From Cladorhizidae sp. MBARI D1340-BT2 (taxonomy: Eukaryota > Porifera > Demospongiae > Poecilosclerida > Cladorhizidae), in assembly GCA_028752905.1 (NCBI GenBank), contig JAQNBH010000049.1, forward strand, positions 496,001 to 560,000: DNA of 64,000 bases. The letters run 5' to 3'. Below, piece after piece: positions 53,501 to 64,000 of this stretch; position 1 is the stretch's first letter, and each line of letters starts with the position of its first letter. The notes under the pieces are model-generated. The model worked only from the letters and a program-made list of their open reading frames with translations. It ran no database searches and was not told the origin of the DNA. The position numbers were made by a program, and so were the translations under genes.

Positions 53501-55949
53501 TAGGACTCTCTAAGTTCTCTCTCTTGATACCAAACATCCATATATTCTGCACACTTCACTGTAATGGACTTGCAAGATAGGTATCTCTCAGTGTTCTCTA
53601 TCTTGAGCTGAACATGTTAGCTTCATAGATTCTCCACACTTCACTGAATAGACTTGATATATAGCTCTAAAGGTAGGCCTCTCTCTGTTCTCTCTCTTGC
53701 TACCAAACATCCGTATATTCTGCATACATAGAATCACAAGATAGGTTTCTCTATGTGTTCTCTATCTTGATGCTAAACAGGTTAGCTTCATAGATTCTCC
53801 ACACTTCACTGTATAAACTTGATATATAGCTATTAAGATAGGTCTCTCCCGGTGCTCTCTGTTGATATCAAACATCCATAATATTCTGCACACTTCACTG
53901 TAATGGACTTGATATGATTCGAATGATAGGTTTCATTGTGTGTTCTCTATCTTGATATTTGCCCTAATTTGGTCTATATGTTTCTCATTTTCCCCCCAAA
54001 AATCTTGTTATTTTGCCGTAAAGCTCATAACATTTATACACTTTACCCCAAAAAGATAATTTTTATATCACCGGATAGCCCTTCTAATTATCTGTCTTTT
54101 GTACGTGCCAAAATTTTGAGTACTCTAAGTATTAGCAAGTTATGGTGATTTGAAGTGGTAAGGTTTGCGATCTTTCCTGGCGTTTTCCAGTTGCCAAAGC
54201 GGTGGCCTGCCAGTGAAAAACCACTACATTTATTGATAATCTGTTGACATGTTGCAGATAAGGGCCTTCTCTATCAGTTGACAAAATCTGGGACTTTGGT
54301 CTTGTTAATTAGGGCAGTTATGAATTGTACACTTACTTGATGCTAAACATGTTAGCTTCGTAGATTATCCACACTTCACTGAATAGACTTGATGTATAGC
54401 TATTAAGATAGGACTCTCTAAGTTCTCTCTCTTGATACCAAACATCCATATATTCTGCACACTTCACTGTAATGGACTTGCAAGATAGGTATCTCTCAGT
54501 GTTCTCTATCTTGAGCTGAACATGTTAGCTTCATAGATTCTCCACACTTCACTGAATAGACTTGATATATAGCTCTAAAGGTAGGCCTCTCTCTGTTCTC
54601 TCTCTTGCTACCAAACATCCGTATATTCTGCATACATAGAATCACAAGATAGGTTTCTCTATGTGTTCTCTATCTTGATGCTAAACAGGTTAGCTTCATA
54701 GATTCTCCACACTTCACTGTATAAACTTGATATATAGCTATTAAGATAGGTCTCTCCCGGTGCTCTCTGTTGATATCAAACATCCATAATATTCTGCACA
54801 CTTCACTGTAATGGACTTGATATGATTCGAATGATAGGTTTCATTGTGTGTTCTCTATCTTGATATTTGCCCTAATTTGGTCTATATGTTTCTCATTTTC
54901 CCCCCCAAAATCTTGTTATTTTGCCGTAAAGCTCATAACTTTTATACACTTTACCCAAAAAAGATAATTTTTATATCACCGGATAGCCCTTCTAATTATC
55001 TGTCTTTTGTACGTACCAAAATTTTGAGTACTCTAAGTATTAGCAAGTTATGGTGATTTGAAGTGGTAAGGTTTGCGATCTTTCCTGGCGTTTTCCAGTT
55101 GCCAAAGCGGTGGCCTGCCAGTGAAAAACCACTACATTTATTGATAATCTGTTGACATGTTGCAGATAAGGGCCTTCTCTATCAGTTGATAAAATCTGGA
55201 ACTTTGGTCTTGTTAATTAGGGCAGTTATGAATTGTACACTTACTTGATGCTAAACATGTTAGCTTCGTAGATTATCCACACTTCACTGAATAGACTTGA
55301 TGTATAGCTATTAAGATAGGACTCTCTAAGTGCTCTCTCTTGATACCAAACATCCATATATTCTGCACACTTCACTGTAATGGACTTGCAAGATAGGTAT
55401 CTCTCAGTGTTCTCTATCTTGAGCTGAACATGTTAGCTTCATAGATTCTCCACACTTCACTGAATAGACTTGATATATAGCTCTAAAGGTAGGCCTCTCT
55501 CTGTTCTCTCTCTTGATACCAAACATCCGTATATTCTGCATACATAGAATCACAAGATAGGTTTCTCTATGTGTTCTCTATCTTGATGCTAAACAGGTTA
55601 GCTTCATAGATTCTCCACACTTCACTGTATAAACTTGATATATAGCTATTAAGATAGGTCTCTCCCTGTGCTCTCTGTTGATATCAAACATCCATAATAT
55701 TCTGCACACTTCACTGTAATGGACTTGATATGATTCGAATGATAGGTTTCATTGTGTGTTCTCTATCTTGATATTTGCCCTAATTTGGTCTATATGTTTC
55801 TCATTTTCCCCCCCAAAATCTTGTTATTTTGCCGTAAAGCTCATAACTGTTCTACACTTTACCCAAAAAAGATAATTTTTATATCACCGGATAGCCCTTC
55901 TAGTTATCTGTCTTTTGTACGTGCCAAAATTTTGAGTACTCTAAGTATT
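50502..55949 (+). repeat. Units 57-62, second copy of the series with one extra unit
   Basis: Units 57-59 follow units 52-54 at +4,540 bp. Unit 60 (53226-54133) begins like unit 55 (TAAGTTCTCTC near 53511, TCTTGCTACC near 53697, TCTCCCGG near 53841) but ends like unit 53 or 58 (ATAACATTTATAC near 54029). Unit 61 begins with GTACACTTAC like units 54 and 59, then switches to the unit-55 markers (54421, 54605). Unit 62 has the same mosaic left part as unit 56, now six units away (5,448 bp) in place of five. One unit has therefore been added here. Unit 59 has private changes TTATGCTGATT near 52326 and CTGTTCACATG near 52426. Confidence 0.83.
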
Positions 55950-57765
55950 AGCAAGTTATGGTGATTTGAAGTGGTAAGGTTTGCGATCTTTCCTGGCGTT
56001 TTCCAGTTGCCAAAGCGGTGGCCTGCCAGTGAAAAACCACTACATTTATTGATAATCTGTTGACATGTTGCAGATAAGGGCCTTCTCTATCAGTTGACAA
56101 AATCTGGGACTTTGGTCTTGTTAATTAGGGCAGTTATGAATTGTACTCTTACTTGATGCTAAACATGTTAGCTTCGTAGATTATCCACACTTCACTGAAT
56201 AGACTTGATGTATAGCTATTAAGATAGGACTCTCTAAGTTCTCTCTCTTGATACCAAACATCCATATATTCTGCACACTTCACTGTAATGGACTTGCAAG
56301 ATAGGTATCTCTCAGTGTTCTCTATCTTGAGCTGAACATGTTAGCTTCATAGATTCTCCACACTTCACTGAATAGACTTGATATATAGCTCTAAAGGTAG
56401 GCCTCTCTCTGTTCTCTCTCTTGATACCAAACATCCGTATATTCTGCATACATAGAATCACAAGATAGGTTTCTCTATGTGTTCTCTATCTTGATGCTAA
56501 ACAGGTTAGCTTCATAGATTCTCCACACTTCACTGTATAAACTTGATATATAGCTATTAAGATAGGTCTCTCCCGGTGCTCTCTGTTGATATCAAACATC
56601 CATAATATTCTGCACACTTCACTGTAATGGACTTGATATGATTCGAATGATAGGTTTCATTGTGTGTTCTCTATCTTGATATTTGCCCTAATTTGGTCTA
56701 TATGTTTCTCATTTTCCCCCCCAAAATCTTGTTATTTTGCCGTAAAGCTCATAACTTTTATACACTTTACCCAAAAAAGATAATTTTTATATCACCGGAT
56801 AGCCCTTCTAATTATCTGTCTTTTGTACGTACCAAAATTTTGAGTACTCTAAGTATTAGCAAGTTATGGTGATTTGAAGTGGTAAGGTTTGCGATCTTTC
56901 CTGGCGTTTTCCAGTTGCCAAAGCGGTGGCCTGCCAGTGAAAAACCACTACATTTATTGATAATCTGTTGACATGTTGCAGATAAGGGCCTTCTCTATCA
57001 GTTGATAAAATCTGGAACTTTGGTCTTGTTAATTAGGGCAGTTATGAATTGTACTCTTACTTGATGCTAAACATGTTAGTTTCGTAGATTATCCACACTT
57101 CTCTGAATAGACTTGATGTATAGCTATTAAGATAGGACTCTCTAAGTGCTCTCTCTTGATACCAAACATCCATATATTCTGCACACTTCACTGTAATGGA
57201 CTTGCAAGATAGGTATCTCTCAGTGTTCTCTATCTTGAGCTAAACATGTTAGCTTCATAGATTCTCCACACTTCACTGAATATACTTGATATATAGCTCT
57301 AAAGGTAGGCCTCTCTCTGTTCTCTCTCTTGATACCAAACATCCGTATATTCTGCATACATAGAATCACAAGATAGGTTTCTCTATGTGTTCTCTATCTT
57401 GATGCTAAACAGGTTAGCTTCATAGATTCTCCACACTTCACTGTATAAACTTGATATATAGCTATTAAGATAGGTCTCTCCCTGTGCTCTCTGTTGATAT
57501 CAAACATCCATAATATTCTGCACACTTCACTGTAATGGACTTGATATGATTCGAATGATAGGTTTCATTGTGTGTTCTCTATCTTGATATTTGCCCTAAT
57601 TTGGTCTATATGTTTCTCATTTCCCCCCCAAAAATCTTGTTATTTTGCCGTAAAGCTCATAACTTTTATACACTTTACCCAAAAAAGATAATTTTTATAT
57701 CACCGGATAGCCCTTCTAATTATCTGTCTTTTGTACGTACCAAAATTTTGAGTACTCTAAGTATT
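55950..57765 (+). repeat. Units 63-64, linking copies
   Basis: Unit 63 has TAAGTTCTCTC near 56236 like unit 55, but the ordinary TCTTGATACC near 56430 and TCTCCCGG near 56570. Unit 64 carries TTGATAAAATCTGGAAC and GAATATACTTG (near 57282) and closely resembles the following unit 65, which suggests a one-unit duplication. Only satellite sequence is present. Confidence 0.8.
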
Positions 57766-60700
57766 AGCAAGTTATGGTGATTTGAAGTGGTAAGGTTTGC
57801 GATCTTTCCTGGCGTTTTCCAGTTGCCAAAGCGGTGGCCTGCCAGTGAAAAACCACTACATTTATTGATAATCTGTTGACATGTTGCAGATAAGGGCCTT
57901 CTCTATCAGTTGATAAAATCTGGAACTTTGGTCTTGTTAATTAGGGCAGTTATGAATTGTACTCTTACTTGATGCTAAACATGTTAGTTTCGTAGATTAT
58001 CCACACTTCTCTGAATAGACTTGATGTATAGCTATTAAGATAGGACTCTCTAAGTGCTCTCTCTTGATACCAAACATCCATATATTCTGCACACTTCACT
58101 GTAATGGACTTGCAAGATAGGTATCTCTCAGTGTTCTCTATCTTGAGCTAAACATGTTAGCTTCATAGATTCTCCACACTTCACTGAATATACTTGATAT
58201 ATAGCTCTAAAGGTAGGCCTCTCTCTGTTCTCTCTCTTGATACCAAACATCCGTATATTCTGCATACATAGAATCACAAGATAGGTTTCTCTATGTGTTC
58301 TCTATCTTGATGCTAAACAGGTTAGCTTCATAGATTCTCCACACTTCACTGTATAAACTTGATATATAGCTATTAAGATAGGTCTCTCCCTGTGCTCTCT
58401 GTTGATATCAAACATCCATAATATTCTGCACACTTCACTGTAATGGACTTGATATGATTCGAATGATAGGTTTCATTGTGTGTTCTCTATCTTGATATTT
58501 GCCCTAATTTGGTCTATATGTTTCTCATTTCCCCCCCAAAAATCTTGTTATTTTGCCGTAAAGCTCATAACTTTTATACACTTTACCCAAAAAAGATAAT
58601 TTTTATATCACCGGATAGCCCTTCTAATTATCTGTCTTTTGTACGTGCCAAAATTTTGAGTACTCTAAGTATTAGCAAGTTATGGTGATTTGAAGTGGTA
58701 AGGTTTGCGATCTTTCCTGGCGTTTTCCAGTTGCCAAAGCGGTGGCCTGCCAGTGAAAAACCACTACATTTATTGATAATCTGTTGACATGTTGCAGATA
58801 AGGGCCTTCTCTATCAGTTGACAAAATCTGGGACTTTGGTCTTGTTAATTAGGGCAGTTATGAATTGTACACTTACTTGATGCTAAACATGTTAGCTTCG
58901 TAGATTATCCACACTTCACTGAATAGACTTGATGTATAGCTATTAAGATAGGACTCTCTAAGTGCTCTCTCTTGATACCAAACATCCATATATTCTGCAC
59001 ACTTCACTGTAATGGACTTGCAAGATAGGTATCTCTCAGTGTTCTCTATCTTGAGCTGAACATGTTAGCTTCATAGATTCTCCACACTTCACTGAATAGA
59101 CTTGATATATAGCTCTAAAGGTAGGCCTCTCTCTGTTCTCTCTCTTGATACCAAACATCCGTATATTCTGCATACATAGAATCACAAGATAGGTTTCTCT
59201 ATGTGTTCTCTATCTTGATGCTAAACAGGTTAGCTTCATAGATTCTCCACACTTCACTGTATAAACTTGATATATAGCTATTAAGATAGGTCTCTCCCTG
59301 TGCTCTCTGTTGATATCAAACATCCATAATATTCTGCACACTTCACTGTAATGGACTTGATATGATTCGAATGATAGGTTTCATTGTGTGTTCTCTATCT
59401 TGATATTTGCCCTAATTTGGTCTATATGTTTCTCATTTCCCCCCCCAAAATCTTGTTATTTTGCCGTAAAGCTCATAACTGTTCTACACTTTACCCCAAA
59501 AAGATAATTTTTATATCACCGGATAGCCCTTCTAGTTATCTGTCTTTTGTACGTGCCAAAATTTTGAGTACTCTAAGTATTAGCAAGTTATGGTGATTTG
59601 AAGTGGTAAGGTTTGCGATCTTTCCTGGCGTTTTCCAGTTGCCAAAGCGGTGGCCTGCCAGTGAAAAACCACTACATTTATTGATAATCTGTTGACATGT
59701 TGCAGATAAGGGCCTTCTCTATCAGTTGACAAAATCTGGAACTTTGGTCTTGTTAATTAGGGCAGTTATGAATTGTACTCTTACTTGATGCTAAACATGT
59801 TAGTTTCGTAGATTATCCACACTTCTCTGAATAGACTTGATGTATAGCTATTAAGATAGGACTCTCTAAGTGCTCTCTCTTGATACCAAACATCCATATA
59901 TTCTGCACACTTCACTGTAATGGACTTGCAAGATAGGTATCTCTCAGTGTTCTCTATCTTGAGCTGAACATGTTAGCTTCATAGATTCTCCACACTTCAC
60001 TGAATAGACTTGATATATAGCTCTAAAGGTAGGCCTCTCTCTGTTCTCTCTCTTGATACCAAACATCCGTATATTCTGCATACATAGAATCACAAGATAG
60101 TTTTCTCTATGTGTTCTCTATCTTGATGCTAAACAGGTTAGCTTCATAGATTCTCCACACTTCACTGTATAAACTTGATATATAGCTATTAAGATAGGTC
60201 TCTCCCTGTGCTCTCTGTTGATATCAAACATCCATAATATTCTGCACACTTCACTGTAATGGACTTGATATGATTCGAATGATAGGTTTCATTGTGTGTT
60301 CTCTATCTTGATATTTGCCCTAATTTGGTCTATATGTTTCTCATTTTCCCCCCCAAAATCTTGTTATTTTGCCGTAAAGCTCATAACTTTTCTACACTTT
60401 ACCCAAAAAAGATAATTTTTATATCACCGGATAGCCCTTCTAATTATCTGTCTTTTGTACGTGCCAAAATTTTGAGTACTCTAAGTATTAGCAAGTTATG
60501 GTGATTTGAAGTGGTAAGGTTTGCGATCTTTCCTGGCGTTTTCCAGTTGCCAAAGCGGTGGCCTGCCAGTGAAAAACCACTACATTTATTGATAATCTGT
60601 TGACATGTTGCAGATAAGGGCCTTCTCTATCAGTTGACAAAATCTGGGACTTTGGTCTTGTTAATTAGGGCAGTTATGAATTGTACTCTTACTTGATGCT

Positions 60701-63213
60701 AAACATGTTAGCTTCGTAGATTATCCACACTTCACTGAATAGACTTGATGTATAGCTATTAAGATAGGACTCTCTAAGTGCTCTCTCTTGATACCAAACA
60801 TCCATATATTCTGCACACTTCACTGTAATGGACTTACAAGATAGGTATCTCTCAGTGTTCTCTATCTTGAGCTGAACATGTTAGCTTCATAGATTCTCCA
60901 CACTTCACTGAATAGACTTGATATATAGCTCTAAAGGTAGGCCTCTCTCTGTTCTCTCTCTTGATACCAAACATCCGTATATTCTGCATACATAGAATCA
61001 CAAGATAGGTTTCTCTATGTGTTCTCTATCTTGATGCTAAACAGGTTAGCTTCATAGATTCTCCACACTTCACTGTATAAACTTGATATATAGCTATTAA
61101 GATAGGTCTCTCCCTGTGCTCTCTGTTGATATCAAACATCCATAATATTCTGCACACTTCACTGTAATGGACTTGATATGATTCGAATGATAGGTTTCAT
61201 TGTGTGTTCTCTATCTTGATATTTGCCCTAATTTGGTCTATATGTTTCTCATTTTTCCCCCCAAAATCTTGTTATTTTGCCGTAAAGCTCATAACTTTTC
61301 TACACTTTACCCAAAAAAGATAATATTTATATCACCGGATAGCCCTTCTAATTATCTGTCTTTTGTACGTACCAAAATTTTGAGTACTCTAAGTATTAGC
61401 AAGTTATGGTGATTTGAAGTGGTAAGGTTTGCGATCTTTCCTGGCGTTTTCCAGTTGCCAAAGCGGTGGCCTGCCAGTGAAAAACCACTACATTTATTGA
61501 TAATCTGTTGACATGTTGCAGATAAGGGCCTTCTCTATCAGTTGACAAAATCTGGAACTTTGGTCTTGTTAATTAGGGCAGTTATGAATTGTACTCTTAC
61601 TTGATGCTAAACATGTTAGTTTCGTAGATTATCCACACTTCTCTGAATAGACTTGATGTATAGCTATTAAGATAGGACTCTCTAAGTGCTCTCTCTTGAT
61701 ACCAAACATCCATATATTCTGCACACTTCACTGTAATGGACTTGCAAGATAGGTATCTCTCAGTGTTCTCTATCTTGAGCTAAACATGTTAGCTTCATAG
61801 ATTCTCCACACTTCACTGAATAGACTTGATATATAGCTCTAAAGGTAGGCCTCTCTCTGTTCTCTCTCTTGATACCAAACATCCGTATATTCTGCATACA
61901 TAGAATCACAAGATAGGTTTCTCTATGTGTTCTCTATCTTGATGCTAAACAGGTTAGCTTCATAGATTCTCCACACTTCACTGTATAAACTTGATATATA
62001 GCTATTAAGATAGGTCTCTCCCTGTGCTCTCTGTTGATATCAAACATCCATAATATTCTGCACACTTCACTGTAATGGACTTGATATGATTCGAATGATA
62101 GGTTTCATTGTGTGTTCTCTATCTTGATATTTGCCCTAATTTGGTCTATATGTTTCTCATTTTCCCCCCCAAAATCTTGTTATTTTGCCGTAAAGCTCAT
62201 AACTTTTATACACTTTACCCCAAAAAGATAATTTTTATATCACCGGATAGCCCTTCTAATTATCTGTCTTTTGTATGTACCAAAATTTTGAGTACTCTAA
62301 GTATTAGCAAGTTATGGTGATTTGAAGTGATAAGGTTTGCGATCTTTCCTGGCGTTTTCCAGTTGCCAAAGCGGTGGCCTGCCAGTGAAAAACCACTACA
62401 TTTATTGATAATCTGTTGACATGTTGCAGATAAGGGCCTTCTCTATCAGTTGACAAAATCTGGAACTTTGGTCTTGTTAATTAGGGCAGTTATGAATTGT
62501 ACTCTTACTTGATGCTAAACATGTTAGTTTCGTAGATTATCCACACTTCTCTGAATAGACTTGATGTATAGCTATTAAGATAGGACTCTCTAAGTGCTCT
62601 CTCTTGATACCAAACATCCATATATTCTGCACACTTCACTGTAATGGACTTGCAAGATAGGTATCTCTCAGTGTTCTCTATCTTGAGCTAAACATGTTAG
62701 CTTCATAGATTCTCCACACTTCACTGAATAGACTTGATATATAGCTCTAAAGGTAGGCCTCTCTCTGTTCTCTCTCTTGATACCAAACATCCGTATATTC
62801 TGCATACATAGAATCACAAGATAGGTTTCTCTATGTGTTCTCTATCTTGATGCTAAACAGGTTAGCTTCATAGATTCTCCACACTTCACTGTATAAACTT
62901 GATATATAGCTATTAAGATAGGTCTCTCCCTGTGCTCTCTGTTGATATCAAACATCCATAATATTCTGCACACTTCACTGTAATGGACTTGATATGATTC
63001 GAATGATAGGTTTCATTGTGTGTTCTCTATCTTGATATTTGCCCTAATTTGGTCTATATGTTTCTCATTTCCCCCCCCAAAATCTTGTTATTTTGCCGTA
63101 AAGCTCATAACTTTTATACACTTTACCCAAAAAAGATAATTTTTATATCACCGGATAGCCCTTCTAATTATCTGTCTTTTGTACGTGCCAAAATTTTGAG
63201 TACTCTAAGTATT
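57766..63213 (+). repeat. Units 65-70, six-unit block, copy B of the 18,160-bp pair
   Basis: This block repeats units 45-50 in order: TTGATAAAATCTGGAAC near 57910, GAATATACTTG near 58186, AGATAGTTTTCTC near 60095, GGACTTACAAG near 60830, TTGTATGTACC at 62271, GAAGTGATAAGG at the start of unit 70. The offset is exactly 20 units. Differences from copy A include GCCGTAAAG near 61281 (unit 68) and CTTTTATAC with ACCCCAAAAAG near 62203-62226 (unit 69). The match breaks at the next unit: unit 51 has TCTGGGAC and GTACACTTAC, unit 71 has TCTGGAAC and GTACTCTTAC. Confidence 0.88.
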
Positions 63214-64000
63214 AGCAAGTTATGGTGATTTGAAGTGGTAAGGTTTGCGATCTTTCCTGGCGTTTTCCAGTTGCCAAAGCGGTGGCCTGCCAGTGAAAAA
63301 CCACTACATTTATTGATAATCTGTTGACATGTTGCAGATAAGGGCCTTCTCTATCAGTTGACAAAATCTGGAACTTTGGTCTTGTTAATTAGGGCAGTTA
63401 TGAATTGTACTCTTACTTGATGCTAAACATGTTAGTTTCGTAGATTATCCACACTTCTCTGAATAGACTTGATGTATAGCTATTAAGATAGGACTCTCTA
63501 AGTGCTCTCTCTTGATACCAAACATCCATATATTCTGCACACTTCACTGTAATGGACTTGCAAGATAGGTATCTCTCAGTGTTCTCTATCTTGAGCTAAA
63601 CATGTTAGCTTCATAGATTCTCCACACTTCACTGAATAGACTTGATATATAGCTCTAAAGGTAGGCCTCTCTCTGTTCTCTCTCTTGATACCAAACATCC
63701 GTATATTCTGCATACATAGAATCACAAGATAGGTTTCTCTATGTGTTCTCTATCTTGATGCTAAACAGGTTAGCTTCATAGATTCTCCACACTTCACTGT
63801 ATAAACTTGATATATAGCTATTAAGATAGGTCTCTCCCTGTGCTCTCTGTTGATATCAAACATCCATAATATTCTGCACACTTCACTGTAATGGACTTGA
63901 TATGATTCGAATGATAGGTTTCATTGTGTGTTCTCTATCTTGATATTTGCCCTAATTTGGTCTATATGTTTCTCATTTTCCCCCCCAAAATCTTGTTATT
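63214..64000 (+). repeat. Unit 71, partial, cut by the window edge
   Basis: The first 787 bp of a further unit, with the four-change left haplotype (TCTGGAAC, GTTAGTTTCG, ACTTCTCTG, GAGCTAAAC) and a T4 C7 A4 tract just before the end. The last 121 bp or so lie outside. The array continues beyond the window on the right. Unit 1 begins in phase at position 1, and nothing suggests that the array starts there. Confidence 0.95.

Larger units (their letters stand above)
1..64000 (+). repeat. Satellite array, 908-bp unit, 70 complete copies plus one partial
   Basis: The same 908-bp sequence recurs head to tail in one orientation from the first base to the last, with no gap or foreign insert. The landmark TTGTGTGTTCTCTATCTTG falls at unit position 711 in nearly every copy (711, 1446, 2354, 3262, 4170, 5079 and onward to 63924). 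Unit starts: 1, 909, 1644, 2552, 3460, 4369, 5277, 6184, then every 908 bp from 7092 to 15264, then 15999 to 21447 every 908 bp, then 22354 to 63214 every 908 bp. Lengths are 65 x 908, 2 x 735, 1 x 909 and 2 x 907 bp, which sum exactly to 63,213 bp for units 1-70. Units differ by scattered substitutions; some neighbours look identical by eye. The sequence is AT-rich. A tandem array of this kind points to eukaryotic heterochromatin. I do not recognise the family. An amplified intergenic spacer or macrosatellite is an alternative label, but no rRNA or other gene is present to support that. Confidence 0.98.

Noticed and set aside
1..64000. LTR retrotransposon or other mobile element as the origin of the unit
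   Set aside because: I found no terminal repeats with TG/CA ends, target-site duplications, primer-binding site, polypurine tract pair or reverse transcriptase or transposase remnants.

Overview
The whole 64 kb window is one uninterrupted satellite DNA array. A unit of 908 bp repeats head to tail, always in the same orientation. There are 70 complete units, plus a partial 71st cut by the right edge. I found no protein gene, rRNA, tRNA, CRISPR array, transposon insertion or non-satellite flank on either strand. A very homogeneous, AT-rich, gene-free array of this length and unit size is typical of eukaryotic constitutive heterochromatin (centromeric, pericentromeric, subtelomeric, or on a B or sex chromosome). 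I do not recognise the repeat family and cannot name the species.

Units are numbered here from position 1, so unit 1 is 1-908. Sixty-five units are exactly 908 bp, one is 909, two are 907, and two (909-1643 and 15264-15998) are 735 bp because of the same 173-bp internal deletion. The unit has two parts. About 385 bp is not internally repeated (unit positions about 1-202 and 726-908). A 523-bp middle part (about 203-725) is made of six diverged half-repeats of two alternating types, X (94-95 bp) and Y (70-90 bp), so X+Y is about 164-185 bp. The repeat therefore grew in layers: half-repeat, X+Y dimer, 908-bp unit, multi-unit blocks.

Shared variants show the multi-unit layer. From left to right: units 1-2 are repeated at 14356-15998 (offset 14,355 bp). 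A two-unit pattern fills 10724-14355. Five-unit (4,540-bp) patterns occur at about 16.4-23.9 kb, 23.9-32.9 kb and 45.7-55.9 kb. A six-unit block at 39606-45053 is repeated at 57766-63213, exactly 20 units (18,160 bp) away. Sequence types are local: one type occurs at 2.3 and 17-23 kb, another only at 33.9-59.6 kb, and a third from 20.5 kb rightwards. Several units are mosaics of two types. This is the expected record of unequal crossing-over and gene conversion between neighbouring units.

Every unit can be read as an open frame of about 70 codons near its right end. I regard this as a by-product of homogenisation and have not annotated it as a gene. The window holds no gene system; what is of interest is the layered repeat architecture and its recombination junctions.
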